Assembly (NCBI GenBank): GCA_023410875.1
Contig: JAEYPH010000117.1
Coordinates: 7,801 to 71,800 of the forward strand
From: Bacillota bacterium
Lineage (GTDB): Bacteria > Bacillota > Clostridia > Christensenellales > UMGS416
DNA: 64,000 bases
Direction of reading: 5' to 3'
Shown: piece by piece, positions 16,539 through 24,371 of the stretch
How positions within the stretch are numbered: the first letter of the stretch is position 1
How the letters are laid out: every line of letters starts with the position of its first letter
Notes under the pieces: generated by a model
Told to the model about the DNA's origin: nothing
Database searches by the model: none
Seen by the model: only the letters and a program-made list of their open reading frames with translations
Translations under genes and position numbers: made by a program

Positions 16539-17492
16539 ATGACCCCCAAGCAACGTTTCACTGCCGCGCTGGAGCGCAAGCCGCTGACCGGCCGGGTGCC
16601 CACCTTCGAGCTGGTGTTTTTCCTGACGATGGAGAAGTTCGGCCGCTTGCACCCCAGCCACCGCAACTACCACCAGTGGGACCAGATGAGCGAGAAGGAG
16701 CGCCGGCTGCACCGGGAGGACATCGCCGGTCTCTACATCGATACCGCCGAGGCCTACGGGCACGATGCGATTTTCGTGCACCCCAACCCAGGCACCCGGC
16801 AGGAGGCCGTACGGTTGCTGGAGACGATACGCGAGAAGAGCGGGGACAAGTACTTCCTCGTGATGCATGGCGACGCTACCTATGAAATCCCCAACGGCGA
16901 CCACATGTATGACTTCTCCTACCGCATCGCCGACGACCCTGAGGGCCTTAAGCAAGAGGCGCAGGACAGGGTGGACCGGGCGCTGGCCTGGGGCGAGGAG
17001 CTGGCGCGCCACAAGCTGCTGGATGGCTTCGCGCTGTGCAGCGACTACTGCTTCAACGTTGGGCCGTTCCTAAGCCCCGCGCAGTTCTCGGAGTTCATCA
17101 CGCCCTATCTGGCCAAGCTCATCGAGGGCTACCGCGCCCAAGGCTATTACACGATCAAGCACACCGACGGCAACATCATGCCCATCGTGGATCAACTCGT
17201 GCAGGCCAAGCCCGACGCGCTGCACTCCATCGATCCCCAGGCCGGCGTGGACATCGCCGAGATCAAGCGGCGCTACGGTGACCGCCTATGCCTGATCGGC
17301 AATGTGAACTGCGGCCTGCTGGAGACAGGCACCGACGAGCAGGTCATCGAGTCCGCCCGCTACGCGCTGCGGCACGGCATGCCGGGCTATGGGTACATCT
17401 TCTCGACATCCAACTGCGTTTACACGGGGATGGATTTGGCCCGGTATGATTTGATACTGGATGTGCTGAACAAAGAGGGTATTTATCGCTGA
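16539..17492 (+). CDS. Uroporphyrinogen decarboxylase (URO-D) family protein
   Basis: 317 residues of the URO-D superfamily, which includes haem-synthesis HemE and corrinoid methyltransferases such as MtaA. It has ALCSDYCFNVGPFLSPAQF, IKHTDGNIMPI and LIGNVNCGLLETG. The His (in KHTDG) and Cys (in NVNCG) occur where methyltransferase members bind zinc, so a methyltransferase role is possible but not shown. HemE-specific N-terminal motifs are missing. It follows the kinase by 18 bases. A decayed copy of its last ~27 codons lies at 18804-18884. Confidence 0.8.
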   Translation: MTPKQRFTAALERKPLTGRVPTFELVFFLTMEKFGRLHPSHRNYHQWDQMSEKERRLHREDIAGLYIDTAEAYGHDAIFVHPNPGTRQEAVRLLETIREKSGDKYFLVMHGDATYEIPNGDHMYDFSYRIADDPEGLKQEAQDRVDRALAWGEELARHKLLDGFALCSDYCFNVGPFLSPAQFSEFITPYLAKLIEGYRAQGYYTIKHTDGNIMPIVDQLVQAKPDALHSIDPQAGVDIAEIKRRYGDRLCLIGNVNCGLLETGTDEQVIESARYALRHGMPGYGYIFSTSNCVYTGMDLARYDLILDVLNKEGIYR

Positions 17493-17508
17493 CAACAAGG
17501 CGGGAGTG

Positions 17509-17539
17509 GGAGCAGGCGGCGCACCGCCTGCTCCTTTTA
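17509..17539 (+). terminator. Terminator after URO-D gene
   Basis: GGAGCAGGCGG / CCGCCTGCTCC 11-bp stem, CGCA loop, then TTTTA. It separates the core operon from the accessory island. Confidence 0.88.
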
Positions 17540-17587
17540 TATCATCAGTCAGGTCGCAGTATGGCGCATGGTGTAGTTTTTCTGTCA

Positions 17588-17616
17588 TTGACAGGATAAT
17601 TCAAACAAATGATAAT
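17588..17616 (+). promoter_or_regulatory. Promoter of first island gene, copy 1
   Basis: TTGACA (17588-17593), 17 bases, GATAAT (17611-17616). The same promoter, with shared flanking bases (ATGATAATCAT then GCAT), recurs at 18946-18974 ahead of another small gene. Confidence 0.75.
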
Positions 17617-17687
17617 CATTGCATATGCGGAAGATTGGAGAACTCTGCCAGTTCTATCGATTCCCCCAAAGAAGGAGAACTATATAA

Positions 17688-18122
17688 GTGAAAGTGGGCA
17701 TGCATAGGATCTATAATGAATCGTACGCAAACCTACAAGATGTCGTAATGTGGGATGTGCTGGAGATTGACAGAGTACAGAGATTGAAAATCAAATTTAT
17801 AAGCAAAAACTCAAAGAATAGACAGGGAATACGATTGGCCATTGATGTTGGAGATGGACATCTTGAGGTGAATGGAGTATCTGGCAGAGCTTTTGTATTG
17901 TGGGAAGATACCGCACCAAAAGAGTTTATATGTAATTGCTTTGCAAATGAAGGGCAACTGAGTGTATACAATGTTTGGGATAAGGGGATAGGCCTACAAT
18001 CTCAGTTGCTAACATCAGGTATGCTGATAAAACAGGAGGGAGATATATCTACTTATCTTTGTAATGACTATGGATATACGACCAACTTCGATAAACTTGT
18101 TTTCTCAATAGAGAAAATATGA
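17688..18122 (+). CDS. Hypothetical immunity-like protein
   Basis: 144 residues, AT-rich and unlike the flanking core genes in codon use. It starts at GTG 17688, 10 bases after AAGGAG. The protein is predicted mainly beta (VMWDVLEIDRVQRLKIKFIS; LEVNGVSGRAFVLW), with no signal peptide or membrane segment and no family I recognise. Position in a cluster with Imm53-type proteins suggests a cytoplasmic immunity or related protein; that is inference from neighbours. Confidence 0.65.
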   Translation: MKVGMHRIYNESYANLQDVVMWDVLEIDRVQRLKIKFISKNSKNRQGIRLAIDVGDGHLEVNGVSGRAFVLWEDTAPKEFICNCFANEGQLSVYNVWDKGIGLQSQLLTSGMLIKQEGDISTYLCNDYGYTTNFDKLVFSIEKI

Positions 18123-18152
18123 TATCGTCATGATTCTTTGCAGGAGAATGTT

Positions 18153-18770
18153 ATGGAATTTAAAGGACAGAACATGATCGATTTTGTTCCCAATGGTTTT
18201 TTGCTACGAGGAAGACGCGACATAGATAAACACTTAAATATGGTCTACACTGGCGTTGAAGGAAACCCATGGCCTTTGCTTGATATACCTAATCCCAGCG
18301 GTTCTACCAGAGAGCTGATCGAATACATTGAATCTCATGTTTTGCACTATGGAGAACCGGATTCCCTTGACTTGTGTGACGACGTTGAAAATGTCGGACG
18401 GATATGTGAGGAATGCAAGAATGCTGGAATCGACTTTTGCCTGCTCTATTGTGAAACGCCACGAAAAAAACCAGTGCTTCCAGTAGCAAACGTAGAGAAG
18501 ATAAAGGCTTCGTCTGTATTTCTCGGTTTTGATTATGCCGATTCCAGTTTGGACTATTACTCATGTGTGTTTAGCGATGTTTTCAAAGAACGGATCGATT
18601 TTGGTTGTTCTTTTGTTCTGAATGAATACGGCCTATTTGATGAGTATGATAAAGCGCTTGACTTTGTGCAAAGAAGAAATGAACTTACGCAGCTACATCC
18701 TGAGCTTTTTGAAAAAGGAGATTTCATTGTTTATAAGCTATGGCTAATTAGCAACCACAAATATCTCTAG
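18153..18770 (+). CDS. Hypothetical protein in immunity-like cluster
   Basis: 205 residues, starting at ATG 18153 six bases after AGGAG and 30 bases after the previous stop, so probably co-transcribed. Acidic, soluble, with several cysteines (DLCDDVENVGRICEECKNAG; DFCLLYCETPRKK) but no clear metal-site spacing. No recognised domain. AT-rich like its neighbours. A toxin-immunity role is suggested only by context. Confidence 0.65.
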   Translation: MEFKGQNMIDFVPNGFLLRGRRDIDKHLNMVYTGVEGNPWPLLDIPNPSGSTRELIEYIESHVLHYGEPDSLDLCDDVENVGRICEECKNAGIDFCLLYCETPRKKPVLPVANVEKIKASSVFLGFDYADSSLDYYSCVFSDVFKERIDFGCSFVLNEYGLFDEYDKALDFVQRRNELTQLHPELFEKGDFIVYKLWLISNHKYL

Positions 18771-18803
18771 TCTTCGTGTGGAATGGAGCGAATGGGATTG
18801 ATT

Positions 18804-18884
18804 ATGGCGATCGACTGCGTTTATACACAGATGGACCTGACTCTGCATGGTTTGATACTGGATGTGCTGAGGATTTATCGCTGA
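18804..18884 (+). pseudogene. Decayed duplicate of the URO-D gene 3' end
   Basis: Reads IDCVYTQMDLTLHGLILDVL-RIYR-stop, against SNCVYTGMDLARYDLILDVL-NKEGIYR-stop at the end of the URO-D gene (17412-17492). At DNA level the stretch TTTGATACTGGATGTGCTGA is identical. The remnant keeps the native frame and stop but has no gene body. It is followed, as in the parent, by a TTGACA-GATAAT promoter. Confidence 0.85.
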
Positions 18885-18945
18885 GGGCAATTGGTTGAGG
18901 GAACCGGGTGACAAAGCGTAGCCCGCACTTTTTTGTGTCTGTTGG

Positions 18946-18974
18946 TTGACAGAGATTTACAAATACATGATAAT
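18946..18974 (+). promoter_or_regulatory. Duplicated island promoter, copy 2
   Basis: TTGACA (18946-18951), 17 bases, GATAAT (18969-18974), same box sequences and spacing as 17588-17616. Drives the gene at 19000. Confidence 0.72.
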
Positions 18975-18999
18975 CATCGCATGTGCGAGGGCATAACAG

Positions 19000-19257
19000 A
19001 TGATAATGGGTCGTGCTATGAAGCATGAAATAGAGTCCACGGTATATATAGACGCCGACACAGTGGGACATTGCATGGTTGAGATTGCTGTCGCGGAAGT
19101 CAGCGCTACTGATTCCGTTCTTTTATTACGAGCGCATGCGAATCAACTGATGAAAGATATTCGCTTTGTCGATATTCATAACAGAAGAACCATATCTATT
19201 CAGTACGGAAAGGAAGAGGGCTACTTCGTTGAAGCAGAAAAGCTTCATATTTCCTGA
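19000..19257 (+). CDS. Small hypothetical protein of the island
   Basis: 85 residues (or 79 if the internal ATG at 19018 is used). A GAGGG site lies 8 bases before ATG 19000. The protein is a short alpha/beta chain (ESTVYIDADTVGHCMVEIAV; IRFVDIHNRRTISIQYG) that may be a truncated immunity protein: the fold appears incomplete and is followed by coding-like debris at 19275-19394. No recognised family. Confidence 0.5.
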   Translation: MIMGRAMKHEIESTVYIDADTVGHCMVEIAVAEVSATDSVLLLRAHANQLMKDIRFVDIHNRRTISIQYGKEEGYFVEAEKLHIS

Positions 19258-19274
19258 ATCAGACTGATATAGAC

Positions 19275-19394
19275 GTGATCGAGAAATTTATGCTGGATAT
19301 AGTGTTTCTAAAGTATTTCCCCGCTTATCATGTTGATTTCGAAGTGCAGAATAAAAACGGTAAAAAACTAGATCTGACAATTCGTATCCCGTAA
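19275..19394 (+). pseudogene. Short gene remnant or micro-ORF
   Basis: An open frame (GTG 19275 or ATG 19290) encodes MLDIVFLKYFPAYHVDFEVQ and then NGKKLDLTIRIP before TAA at 19392. It looks like the tail of a folded protein, has no ribosome site, and sits between two immunity-like genes, so it is probably a remnant of a displaced gene. Confidence 0.4.
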
Positions 19395-19404
19395 GCCTAT
19401 AGGA

Positions 19405-20439
19405 GTGATTCTTCTGAAACAACTCGATTGGTTGGTAAATTGGTGGTATGCAAATTGCGATGGGGAGCATACCAACGGTGTAACAATTACAACAATGGAT
19501 AATCCGGGATGGATGGTTGATATCGACTTAAGTTATACGCCGTTATCGGATACCCATTTTGAAATGATCGAGAGCCAGCGGTCTGAGCATGATTGGGTCG
19601 CCTGTAGTGTTGAAGAACATAAGTTTATCGGTTACGGTGGACCGGAAAATCTCACGGAGCTTTTTGAAGTTTTCCGAAATTGGGCCGGAGAGAACAGGCA
19701 GGAAGGCCCATCAGAGCCCATGGATATGGATCAGTTCGATTGGCTGGCCAGGTGGTTCCACTCCATGTGCGATGGGGATTGGGAGCATACCTATGGCGTA
19801 ACCATTACCACGCTGGACAGGCCGGGGTGGAGGGTATACATCGACTTAATTGATACTCCATGGTCGGAGATTGATTTTCCACAAATAGACGATCATTCCC
19901 GTTCGAATCATGATTGGATTGCGTGCAAGGTGCAAGAGGATGTACTCTTGGGTGAGTGCGGGCCGGAAAATCTATCGGTGATTTTCGAAATCTTCCGAAA
20001 ATGGGCGGATGAGAACACGACAGAATGGCCATCCAATTGCATAGCCCACATCCATGCAATGTATATCCCGGGTGACGGGTATAAGTTCGATGATGATAGA
20101 ACTGTGTGGGAAATCTGCGCGAGAATATTGGTTGCCAAAGAAGACCAATGGCTTCTTCCGGATTCCAGCAGCGCGCTTAAATGGCTGCGGGATTTGAATT
20201 GGCCGGGGGCGCGAACGATTCTGGAGCGACTGAAGACAATGTCAGCAAGCCCTATGTTCGTGTATGAGGTTAAAACATGCATAAAACAAGCGATTGCCCG
20301 CGATGAACAGCTTTGGCTGGACAATTTGTCTGGACTACTGGATAATAAATTGCTGAAAGAAAAGCTCCCTGAGGAGTTATTGGCTGTACTCGAAAAGCAC
20401 TACATATCAACGACAGGAGGTTCTGATAATGTTTGGTGA
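19405..20439 (+). CDS. Double Imm53 immunity protein with C-terminal DUF5071-like domain
   Basis: 344 residues. Residues ~5-95 and ~108-200 are two copies of one domain: each has a DWL-x(5)-W-x(2)-x-C-DG segment, GVTITT-x-D-x-PGW, an IDL strand, HDW(V/I)AC and GPENL-x(3)-FE-x-FR-WA. This pattern fits Imm53, an immunity family of polymorphic toxin systems. Residues ~230-325 contain ALKWLRDLNWPGARTILERL, the core of DUF5071-like domains, which also occur with immunity genes. Start uncertain: GTG 19405 is nearest to AGGAG, but CTG 19414 has better spacing. Overlaps the next gene. Likely cytoplasmic, neutralising more than one toxin; no toxin is in the window. Confidence 0.8.
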   Translation: MILLKQLDWLVNWWYANCDGEHTNGVTITTMDNPGWMVDIDLSYTPLSDTHFEMIESQRSEHDWVACSVEEHKFIGYGGPENLTELFEVFRNWAGENRQEGPSEPMDMDQFDWLARWFHSMCDGDWEHTYGVTITTLDRPGWRVYIDLIDTPWSEIDFPQIDDHSRSNHDWIACKVQEDVLLGECGPENLSVIFEIFRKWADENTTEWPSNCIAHIHAMYIPGDGYKFDDDRTVWEICARILVAKEDQWLLPDSSSALKWLRDLNWPGARTILERLKTMSASPMFVYEVKTCIKQAIARDEQLWLDNLSGLLDNKLLKEKLPEELLAVLEKHYISTTGGSDNVW

Positions 20440-20980
20440 CTCGCTAAAGCAACATGCAGATATTGGGGATTTCGTCGAAGTATATACGAACACCGATAAC
20501 ACATCAAGATTTGATTTGGGCAGAATAATTGCTTGTGATGAAAATCACTTTATTATGTCAATGATTGCGCCTGATATTTACTTTGATGGATTTATGCTCT
20601 TGACAATGGATAGGGTTCTTCAATTGTCCAGCGATACAAACTATATCAAAAAGATTATGAAGCTACTTCCTCATTTTAACGTTGAATTCGAAGAGATAGG
20701 CTGTCTCTCAGGTGATTTGGTAGCGTCTCTTCTTACTTACGCCAAGGATAACAAAAGGTTGGTTACAATAGAGCTTTTAAAGAGTGATCTAGTGAATGTG
20801 CAAGGGTATGTTAAGAATTTGACTCAAACCATGTGTGAAGTAGAACTGGTCAATGATTATGGAGAACATAACGGAAATACAAATATAGCATTAAAAGACA
20901 TCACCGAAATAACTTGCTGCTCAAGGAAGAGACGGGCAATGGAATACTTATATCACTTGAATTATAAAGATTTAGAATAG
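20429..20980 (+). CDS. Hypothetical protein coupled to the Imm53 fusion
   Basis: 183 residues; ATG 20429 lies inside the end of the Imm53 gene, 7 bases after AGGAGG, giving an 11-base overlap and probable translational coupling. N-terminal half is a small beta domain (FVEVYTNTDNTSRFDLGRII; HFIMSMIAPDIYFDGFMLL); the C-terminal half repeats an SH3-like pattern (VNVQGYVKNLTQTMCEVELV). No signal peptide. Such two-barrel proteins are found among Firmicute accessory genes without assigned function; an immunity role is inferred from location. Confidence 0.62.
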   Translation: MFGDSLKQHADIGDFVEVYTNTDNTSRFDLGRIIACDENHFIMSMIAPDIYFDGFMLLTMDRVLQLSSDTNYIKKIMKLLPHFNVEFEEIGCLSGDLVASLLTYAKDNKRLVTIELLKSDLVNVQGYVKNLTQTMCEVELVNDYGEHNGNTNIALKDITEITCCSRKRRAMEYLYHLNYKDLE

Positions 20981-21009
20981 AAGCTATATGCGGTAACTGT
21001 AACGGGCAT

Positions 21010-21079
21010 ACCCGGCGGGGGCACCGCCCGCCAGAACCGTCCCATCTTAGCCTCTTTCGCGTATATACGCCGTGAGCTG
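21010..21079 (-). pseudogene. Decayed duplicate of the hemerythrin gene 3' end and its hairpin
   Basis: On the minus strand this reads QLTAYIRERG-stop, against KLAAYIRDRG-stop of the intact gene at 21723. The match continues past the stop (AGGCTAAGATGGGA) into a GC-rich hairpin equivalent to 21688-21710. Frame and stop are preserved but no upstream coding sequence remains. Confidence 0.82.
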
Positions 21080-21168
21080 AATCTATTGCATTTGAATGCT
21101 ATCTTGATCGTGTATCTTATAGAAGTGAAATAACTATCACATGTAACTCTTAGCAAGGAGATGACAAT

Positions 21169-21621
21169 ATGACTCAATTGAACCGTCATGAAGCTAATAT
21201 GTTAATTAATTTTCTTTGCTCAAAATTTGATTACCTAATCCATTTGGGTTATGATAAAAAAATAAGCGAAATAAATAATCTGGAAACCAAATTAGAGTAT
21301 GAAAAAGAAGTAAGAATTGTTTTTCGAGAGAATGAAATGGAAAGCTTCTTCATAATGGAGATTTATGCTTTAAAAAATAATATTATGTTTAGGATAAGTG
21401 ACTATTATGATAAGTGGTACATTATTGATTGCCCATATATTGATGTGTTTAACTTTACAAAGAACGTATTGAAACACGAGTTTACCAGTACACAAAGAAG
21501 ACTGTTTTACAAATCAACCAGTATTTTTACAGGCAAAAAGAGCACATTGGCGGTAATTGACCTATACAAGGTGTTACTGGATGATTGCCTGGAAAACATT
21601 CTTAATTGGATGCAGGAGTAA
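21169..21621 (+). CDS. Hypothetical immunity-like protein
   Basis: 150 residues, very AT-rich, ATG 21169 with CAAGGAG upstream. Alpha/beta soluble protein (LINFLCSKFDYLIHLGYDKK; FRISDYYDKWYIIDCPYIDV) of unknown family. It lies between the hemerythrin-tail remnant and the true hemerythrin gene, so it arrived as an individual module. Confidence 0.62.
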   Translation: MTQLNRHEANMLINFLCSKFDYLIHLGYDKKISEINNLETKLEYEKEVRIVFRENEMESFFIMEIYALKNNIMFRISDYYDKWYIIDCPYIDVFNFTKNVLKHEFTSTQRRLFYKSTSIFTGKKSTLAVIDLYKVLLDDCLENILNWMQE

Positions 21622-21687
21622 CTTAAATACAAATACTACAAAAGCAAGAGAAAAAGACAAGATAATCGACTCCGAGATGTAAAGCCA

Positions 21688-21710
21688 CGGCGGGGGCATC
21701 GCCCCCGCCG
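21688..21710 (-). terminator. Hairpin after hemerythrin gene
   Basis: CGGCGGGGGC / GCCCCCGCCG, 10-bp stem with a 3-base loop, 13 bases after the hemerythrin stop. No T-tract follows. A degraded copy is at 21015-21033. Confidence 0.6.
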
Positions 21711-21722
21711 AAACATCCCATC

Positions 21723-22121
21723 TTAGCCTCTGTCGCGAATATACGCCGCCAGCTTTTTGTCCTCCACGTTGATGTGGGTCACCAGCCAGTTGGACAGCGT
21801 CATGCCCACCAGCGAGCTGGACGCCACGGTGACGCCGTTCTTCTCGATGTCGGCCTTCATGTCCTTGACGTCCTTGATGAAGGCGTCGTGCAGCTTTTTG
21901 TGGTCGGGGTACTTGGGATAGACCACATTGCGCTGTATGCCCTCCTCGGCGGTGAAGTGGGTAACGGTGTAGTCCAGCAGGAACTGGAGCACCTTGAGCA
22001 CCTCTTCCTTGCCGCGGCCGTTTTTCATGGCGTCATAGAAACCGTCGATGCGACGGAACAATTCCTTGTGCTGATTGTCGATCAAGTCCACGCCGACCGA
22101 CAGGCTGGGGTTCCACTCCAT
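21723..22121 (-). CDS. Bacteriohemerythrin
   Basis: 132 residues. Iron-site pattern of the four-helix hemerythrin fold: LIDNQHKELFRRID (His near 20), YTVTHFTAEEG (His-x3-Glu), YPDHKKLHDAFI (His-x4-His region) and WLVTHINVEDKKL (His-x4-Asp). Binds O2 at a di-iron site; in anaerobes it is thought to store or sense oxygen. Start at 22121 follows GGGAGG. The 3' end is the parent of the remnant at 21010-21079. Confidence 0.93.
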   Translation of the reverse strand: MEWNPSLSVGVDLIDNQHKELFRRIDGFYDAMKNGRGKEEVLKVLQFLLDYTVTHFTAEEGIQRNVVYPKYPDHKKLHDAFIKDVKDMKADIEKNGVTVASSSLVGMTLSNWLVTHINVEDKKLAAYIRDRG

Positions 22122-22149
22122 GCTTGCCCTCCCAATGTCGTGTTACCCT

Positions 22150-23691
22150 CTAGATACCCCCTTCGGTGGTGTCTAAACTTGTCGATGGCTTGTAGTCAAA
22201 CCAATCAAAGAAGGCCGGCGCGGCGCAGCGCTCGCCGTTGCCCGTGGCGTATAAGCCGATGTACACGCCGGTGAAGCTGACGCCGCAGGCCTCGGAGGTC
22301 AGAAACACCGTGCTGCCGGAGCCCGCCTGCAGCGTGATGCCGTCGGCACTGAAGGAGAAGGCGTAGCGCTCGCGGTCGGCGCGCACCGTGAGCACCACGG
22401 CGCCGCCGTTGTAGGGGATCGCGTTGTCCACGATGCTGATGTCGCCGACGACCTTGTTGAACACGATCTTCTTTTCGCCGTCCTGCATCGTCACGGCCAG
22501 GTCATAGTGATGGGTCGCATCGTAGAACACGGTCAAGCCGGCCTCTTCGCCTTCCTGAGCAGGCTCGAAGCGCAGCAGCGTGGAGGCCTCGCAGAGATGG
22601 TGCTGCTGGCGGCGGCCGACGAACGTGGGTGAGGCCAGGTTGTCCAGCGTGTGCTCGCTGCCCATGAGCCGCAGCCAGCCTTGGCGCGCGCTCAGCGAGT
22701 AATCCGCCCGGTTGGGGTTGCGCAGGTGGTTCCACACCGGCGAGAGGGCCGGCGCGGTGAAGTCGTCGCGGGCGGGAAGGGCAGCCACAGGTGCTGCGGG
22801 CAGCGTGGGCGCGTCCATGGTTTCCGTGATCGCCCGTCTGCCATTGACAAGCGGCCAGCCGTCCACCCATTCCACCGGCGCCAGGAAGGTCTCCCGGCCG
22901 AGGTTGTGGAACATCGGCTGCACCTGGCGGAAGGCCAGGAACACGATCCACCAGCTGCCGTCGTGGGCCTGCACCAGGTCGCCATGGCCGGTGCCCTGTA
23001 TTTCGCTCTGGCCATGGTTGCGGTGGCTCAGAATCGGGTTGCGTGGGCAGCTCTCGAAAGGCCCCCAGGGCGTGTCGGCCCGGGCGATGGTGACCATATG
23101 GCCGTATTCGGTGCCGCCCTCGGCGATCATCAGGTAGTATCTGCCGTCGATTTTATATAAATGAGGCGCTTCGGGATAGCGCCCGCCGGTGCCGGCCCAC
23201 ACGTGCTCCGGGCCGCGCAGCACCCGCCCGTTGCGCGGGTCGATCAGCGCCATCGTGATGCCCTGCTTGCCGTCCGTCGGCGCGTTGCCCTGCAGATAGC
23301 ACTGGCCGTCGTCGTTGAAGAACAGCGAAGGGTCGATGCCGCCGACGTCCAGCCACACCGGCTCGCTCCATGGCCCGGCGGGGTCTGTGGCCGTCACGAG
23401 GAAGTTGCCGCCGCCGGTCACATTGGTCGTGATCATATAGAATACGCCGTCGTGATGGCGAATCGTCGGCGCATAGATGCCGCCGGAAGGGCGGCAACCC
23501 TCCAATGGCAGCTGGCTGTCGCGGGTCAGCGCATGGCCGATCTGCCGCCAATGCACCAAGTCTCTGCTGTGGAACACCGGCACGCCGGGGAAGTATTCAA
23601 AGGAGCTCGTGACGAGGTAGTAGTCCTCGCCCACGCGGCACACGCTGGGGTCAGGGTGAAAGCCGGGGATCACGGGATTGATGAAGGGCAT
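22150..23691 (-). CDS. Glycoside hydrolase family 43 (beta-xylosidase / arabinofuranosidase type)
   Basis: 513 residues, XynB-like. Five-bladed propeller with catalytic base Asp14 (FHPDPSVC), pKa-modulating Asp120 (VGGIDPSLFF) and acid Glu174 (YPEAPHLYK). A C-terminal beta-sandwich (from ~330: WNHLRNPNRADYSL) is typical of GH43 xylosidases. No signal peptide, so it trims imported xylo-oligosaccharides in the cytoplasm. Monocistronic, start at 23691 after AAAGGAGG. Confidence 0.92.
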   Translation of the reverse strand: MPFINPVIPGFHPDPSVCRVGEDYYLVTSSFEYFPGVPVFHSRDLVHWRQIGHALTRDSQLPLEGCRPSGGIYAPTIRHHDGVFYMITTNVTGGGNFLVTATDPAGPWSEPVWLDVGGIDPSLFFNDDGQCYLQGNAPTDGKQGITMALIDPRNGRVLRGPEHVWAGTGGRYPEAPHLYKIDGRYYLMIAEGGTEYGHMVTIARADTPWGPFESCPRNPILSHRNHGQSEIQGTGHGDLVQAHDGSWWIVFLAFRQVQPMFHNLGRETFLAPVEWVDGWPLVNGRRAITETMDAPTLPAAPVAALPARDDFTAPALSPVWNHLRNPNRADYSLSARQGWLRLMGSEHTLDNLASPTFVGRRQQHHLCEASTLLRFEPAQEGEEAGLTVFYDATHHYDLAVTMQDGEKKIVFNKVVGDISIVDNAIPYNGGAVVLTVRADRERYAFSFSADGITLQAGSGSTVFLTSEACGVSFTGVYIGLYATGNGERCAAPAFFDWFDYKPSTSLDTTEGGI

Positions 23692-23761
23692 GGGGAAACC
23701 TCCTTTGCTTGCGCCAGTCCAGTTTAAGGCATTTGCAGAAAATTGTCCAAAGGCCTTTACG

Positions 23762-23785
23762 TTACATAATGTGTAATGTTATAAT
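23762..23785 (+). promoter_or_regulatory. Promoter and dyad operator for winged-helix regulator
   Basis: TATAAT (23780-23785) with TTTACG-like -35 about 18 bases upstream. The spacer holds a dyad TTACA-TAATG-TGTAA (23762-23776), a plausible autoregulatory site for the gene at 23811. Confidence 0.6.
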
Positions 23786-23810
23786 TCGCGTAACGAATGG
23801 AGGCGTAGAA

Positions 23811-24371
23811 ATGGAACCCATCGTATTATCGACCAAGAAGCAGCTGGACATTTACATGAACCCCCAGCGCCAGGCGCTGCTGCGCTGCATGCGGGTGGCC
23901 GGCGTGCCCATGACGCCCAAGCAGCTGGCAGACCGTATGCGCATCTCCGCTTCGGCGGTGCAGCACCACATGGCCAAGCTGCTGGATCTGGGGCTCGTGG
24001 CGTTGGACCACACCGAGCAGGTGCGCGGCATCACGGCCAGGTATTACCGCCTGCTACCCAGAACCGTCAGCATCGGCGCGCAATTCGAGGATGACTTGGA
24101 TGCGGAGCGCTTCGCGCTGATGCACGGCACGCTGTCCACCGCTTTTGAGGGGTTCCGCGAATATTGCAGGATCGCCCGCCAGGATGCGACCGCCGGGCAG
24201 CCAACCGGGGACATGCTCAGCGGCATTGTGCACTTGAGCCGCCAGGAGGCCGAGACGGTCTATCGCCTGATACGCGGCTTTGTGGACAGCCACGAGGGCG
24301 CGGGGCAAGGTACCGAGCCCTGGGAATACGCGCTGATCGCCTATCCCGTGGGGGAGAGCGAAGATGCGTAA
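23811..24371 (+). CDS. Winged-helix (ArsR-like) transcriptional regulator
   Basis: About 186 residues. Helix-turn-helix in the first 75: QRQALLRCMRVAGVPMTPKQ, LADRMRISASAVQHHMAKLLDLGLV, then a wing with GITARYYRL. The remainder is an effector/dimer domain without metal-binding cysteines. Overlaps the MFS gene by 8 bases, so it probably controls that transporter. ATG 23811 chosen from an AATGGAGG site. Confidence 0.85.
   Translation: MEPIVLSTKKQLDIYMNPQRQALLRCMRVAGVPMTPKQLADRMRISASAVQHHMAKLLDLGLVALDHTEQVRGITARYYRLLPRTVSIGAQFEDDLDAERFALMHGTLSTAFEGFREYCRIARQDATAGQPTGDMLSGIVHLSRQEAETVYRLIRGFVDSHEGAGQGTEPWEYALIAYPVGESEDA

Noticed and set aside
17500..21720. Integrative element or prophage as origin of the island
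   Set aside because: No integrase, recombinase, phage gene or tRNA att site is present; the gene-end duplications suggest recombination instead.
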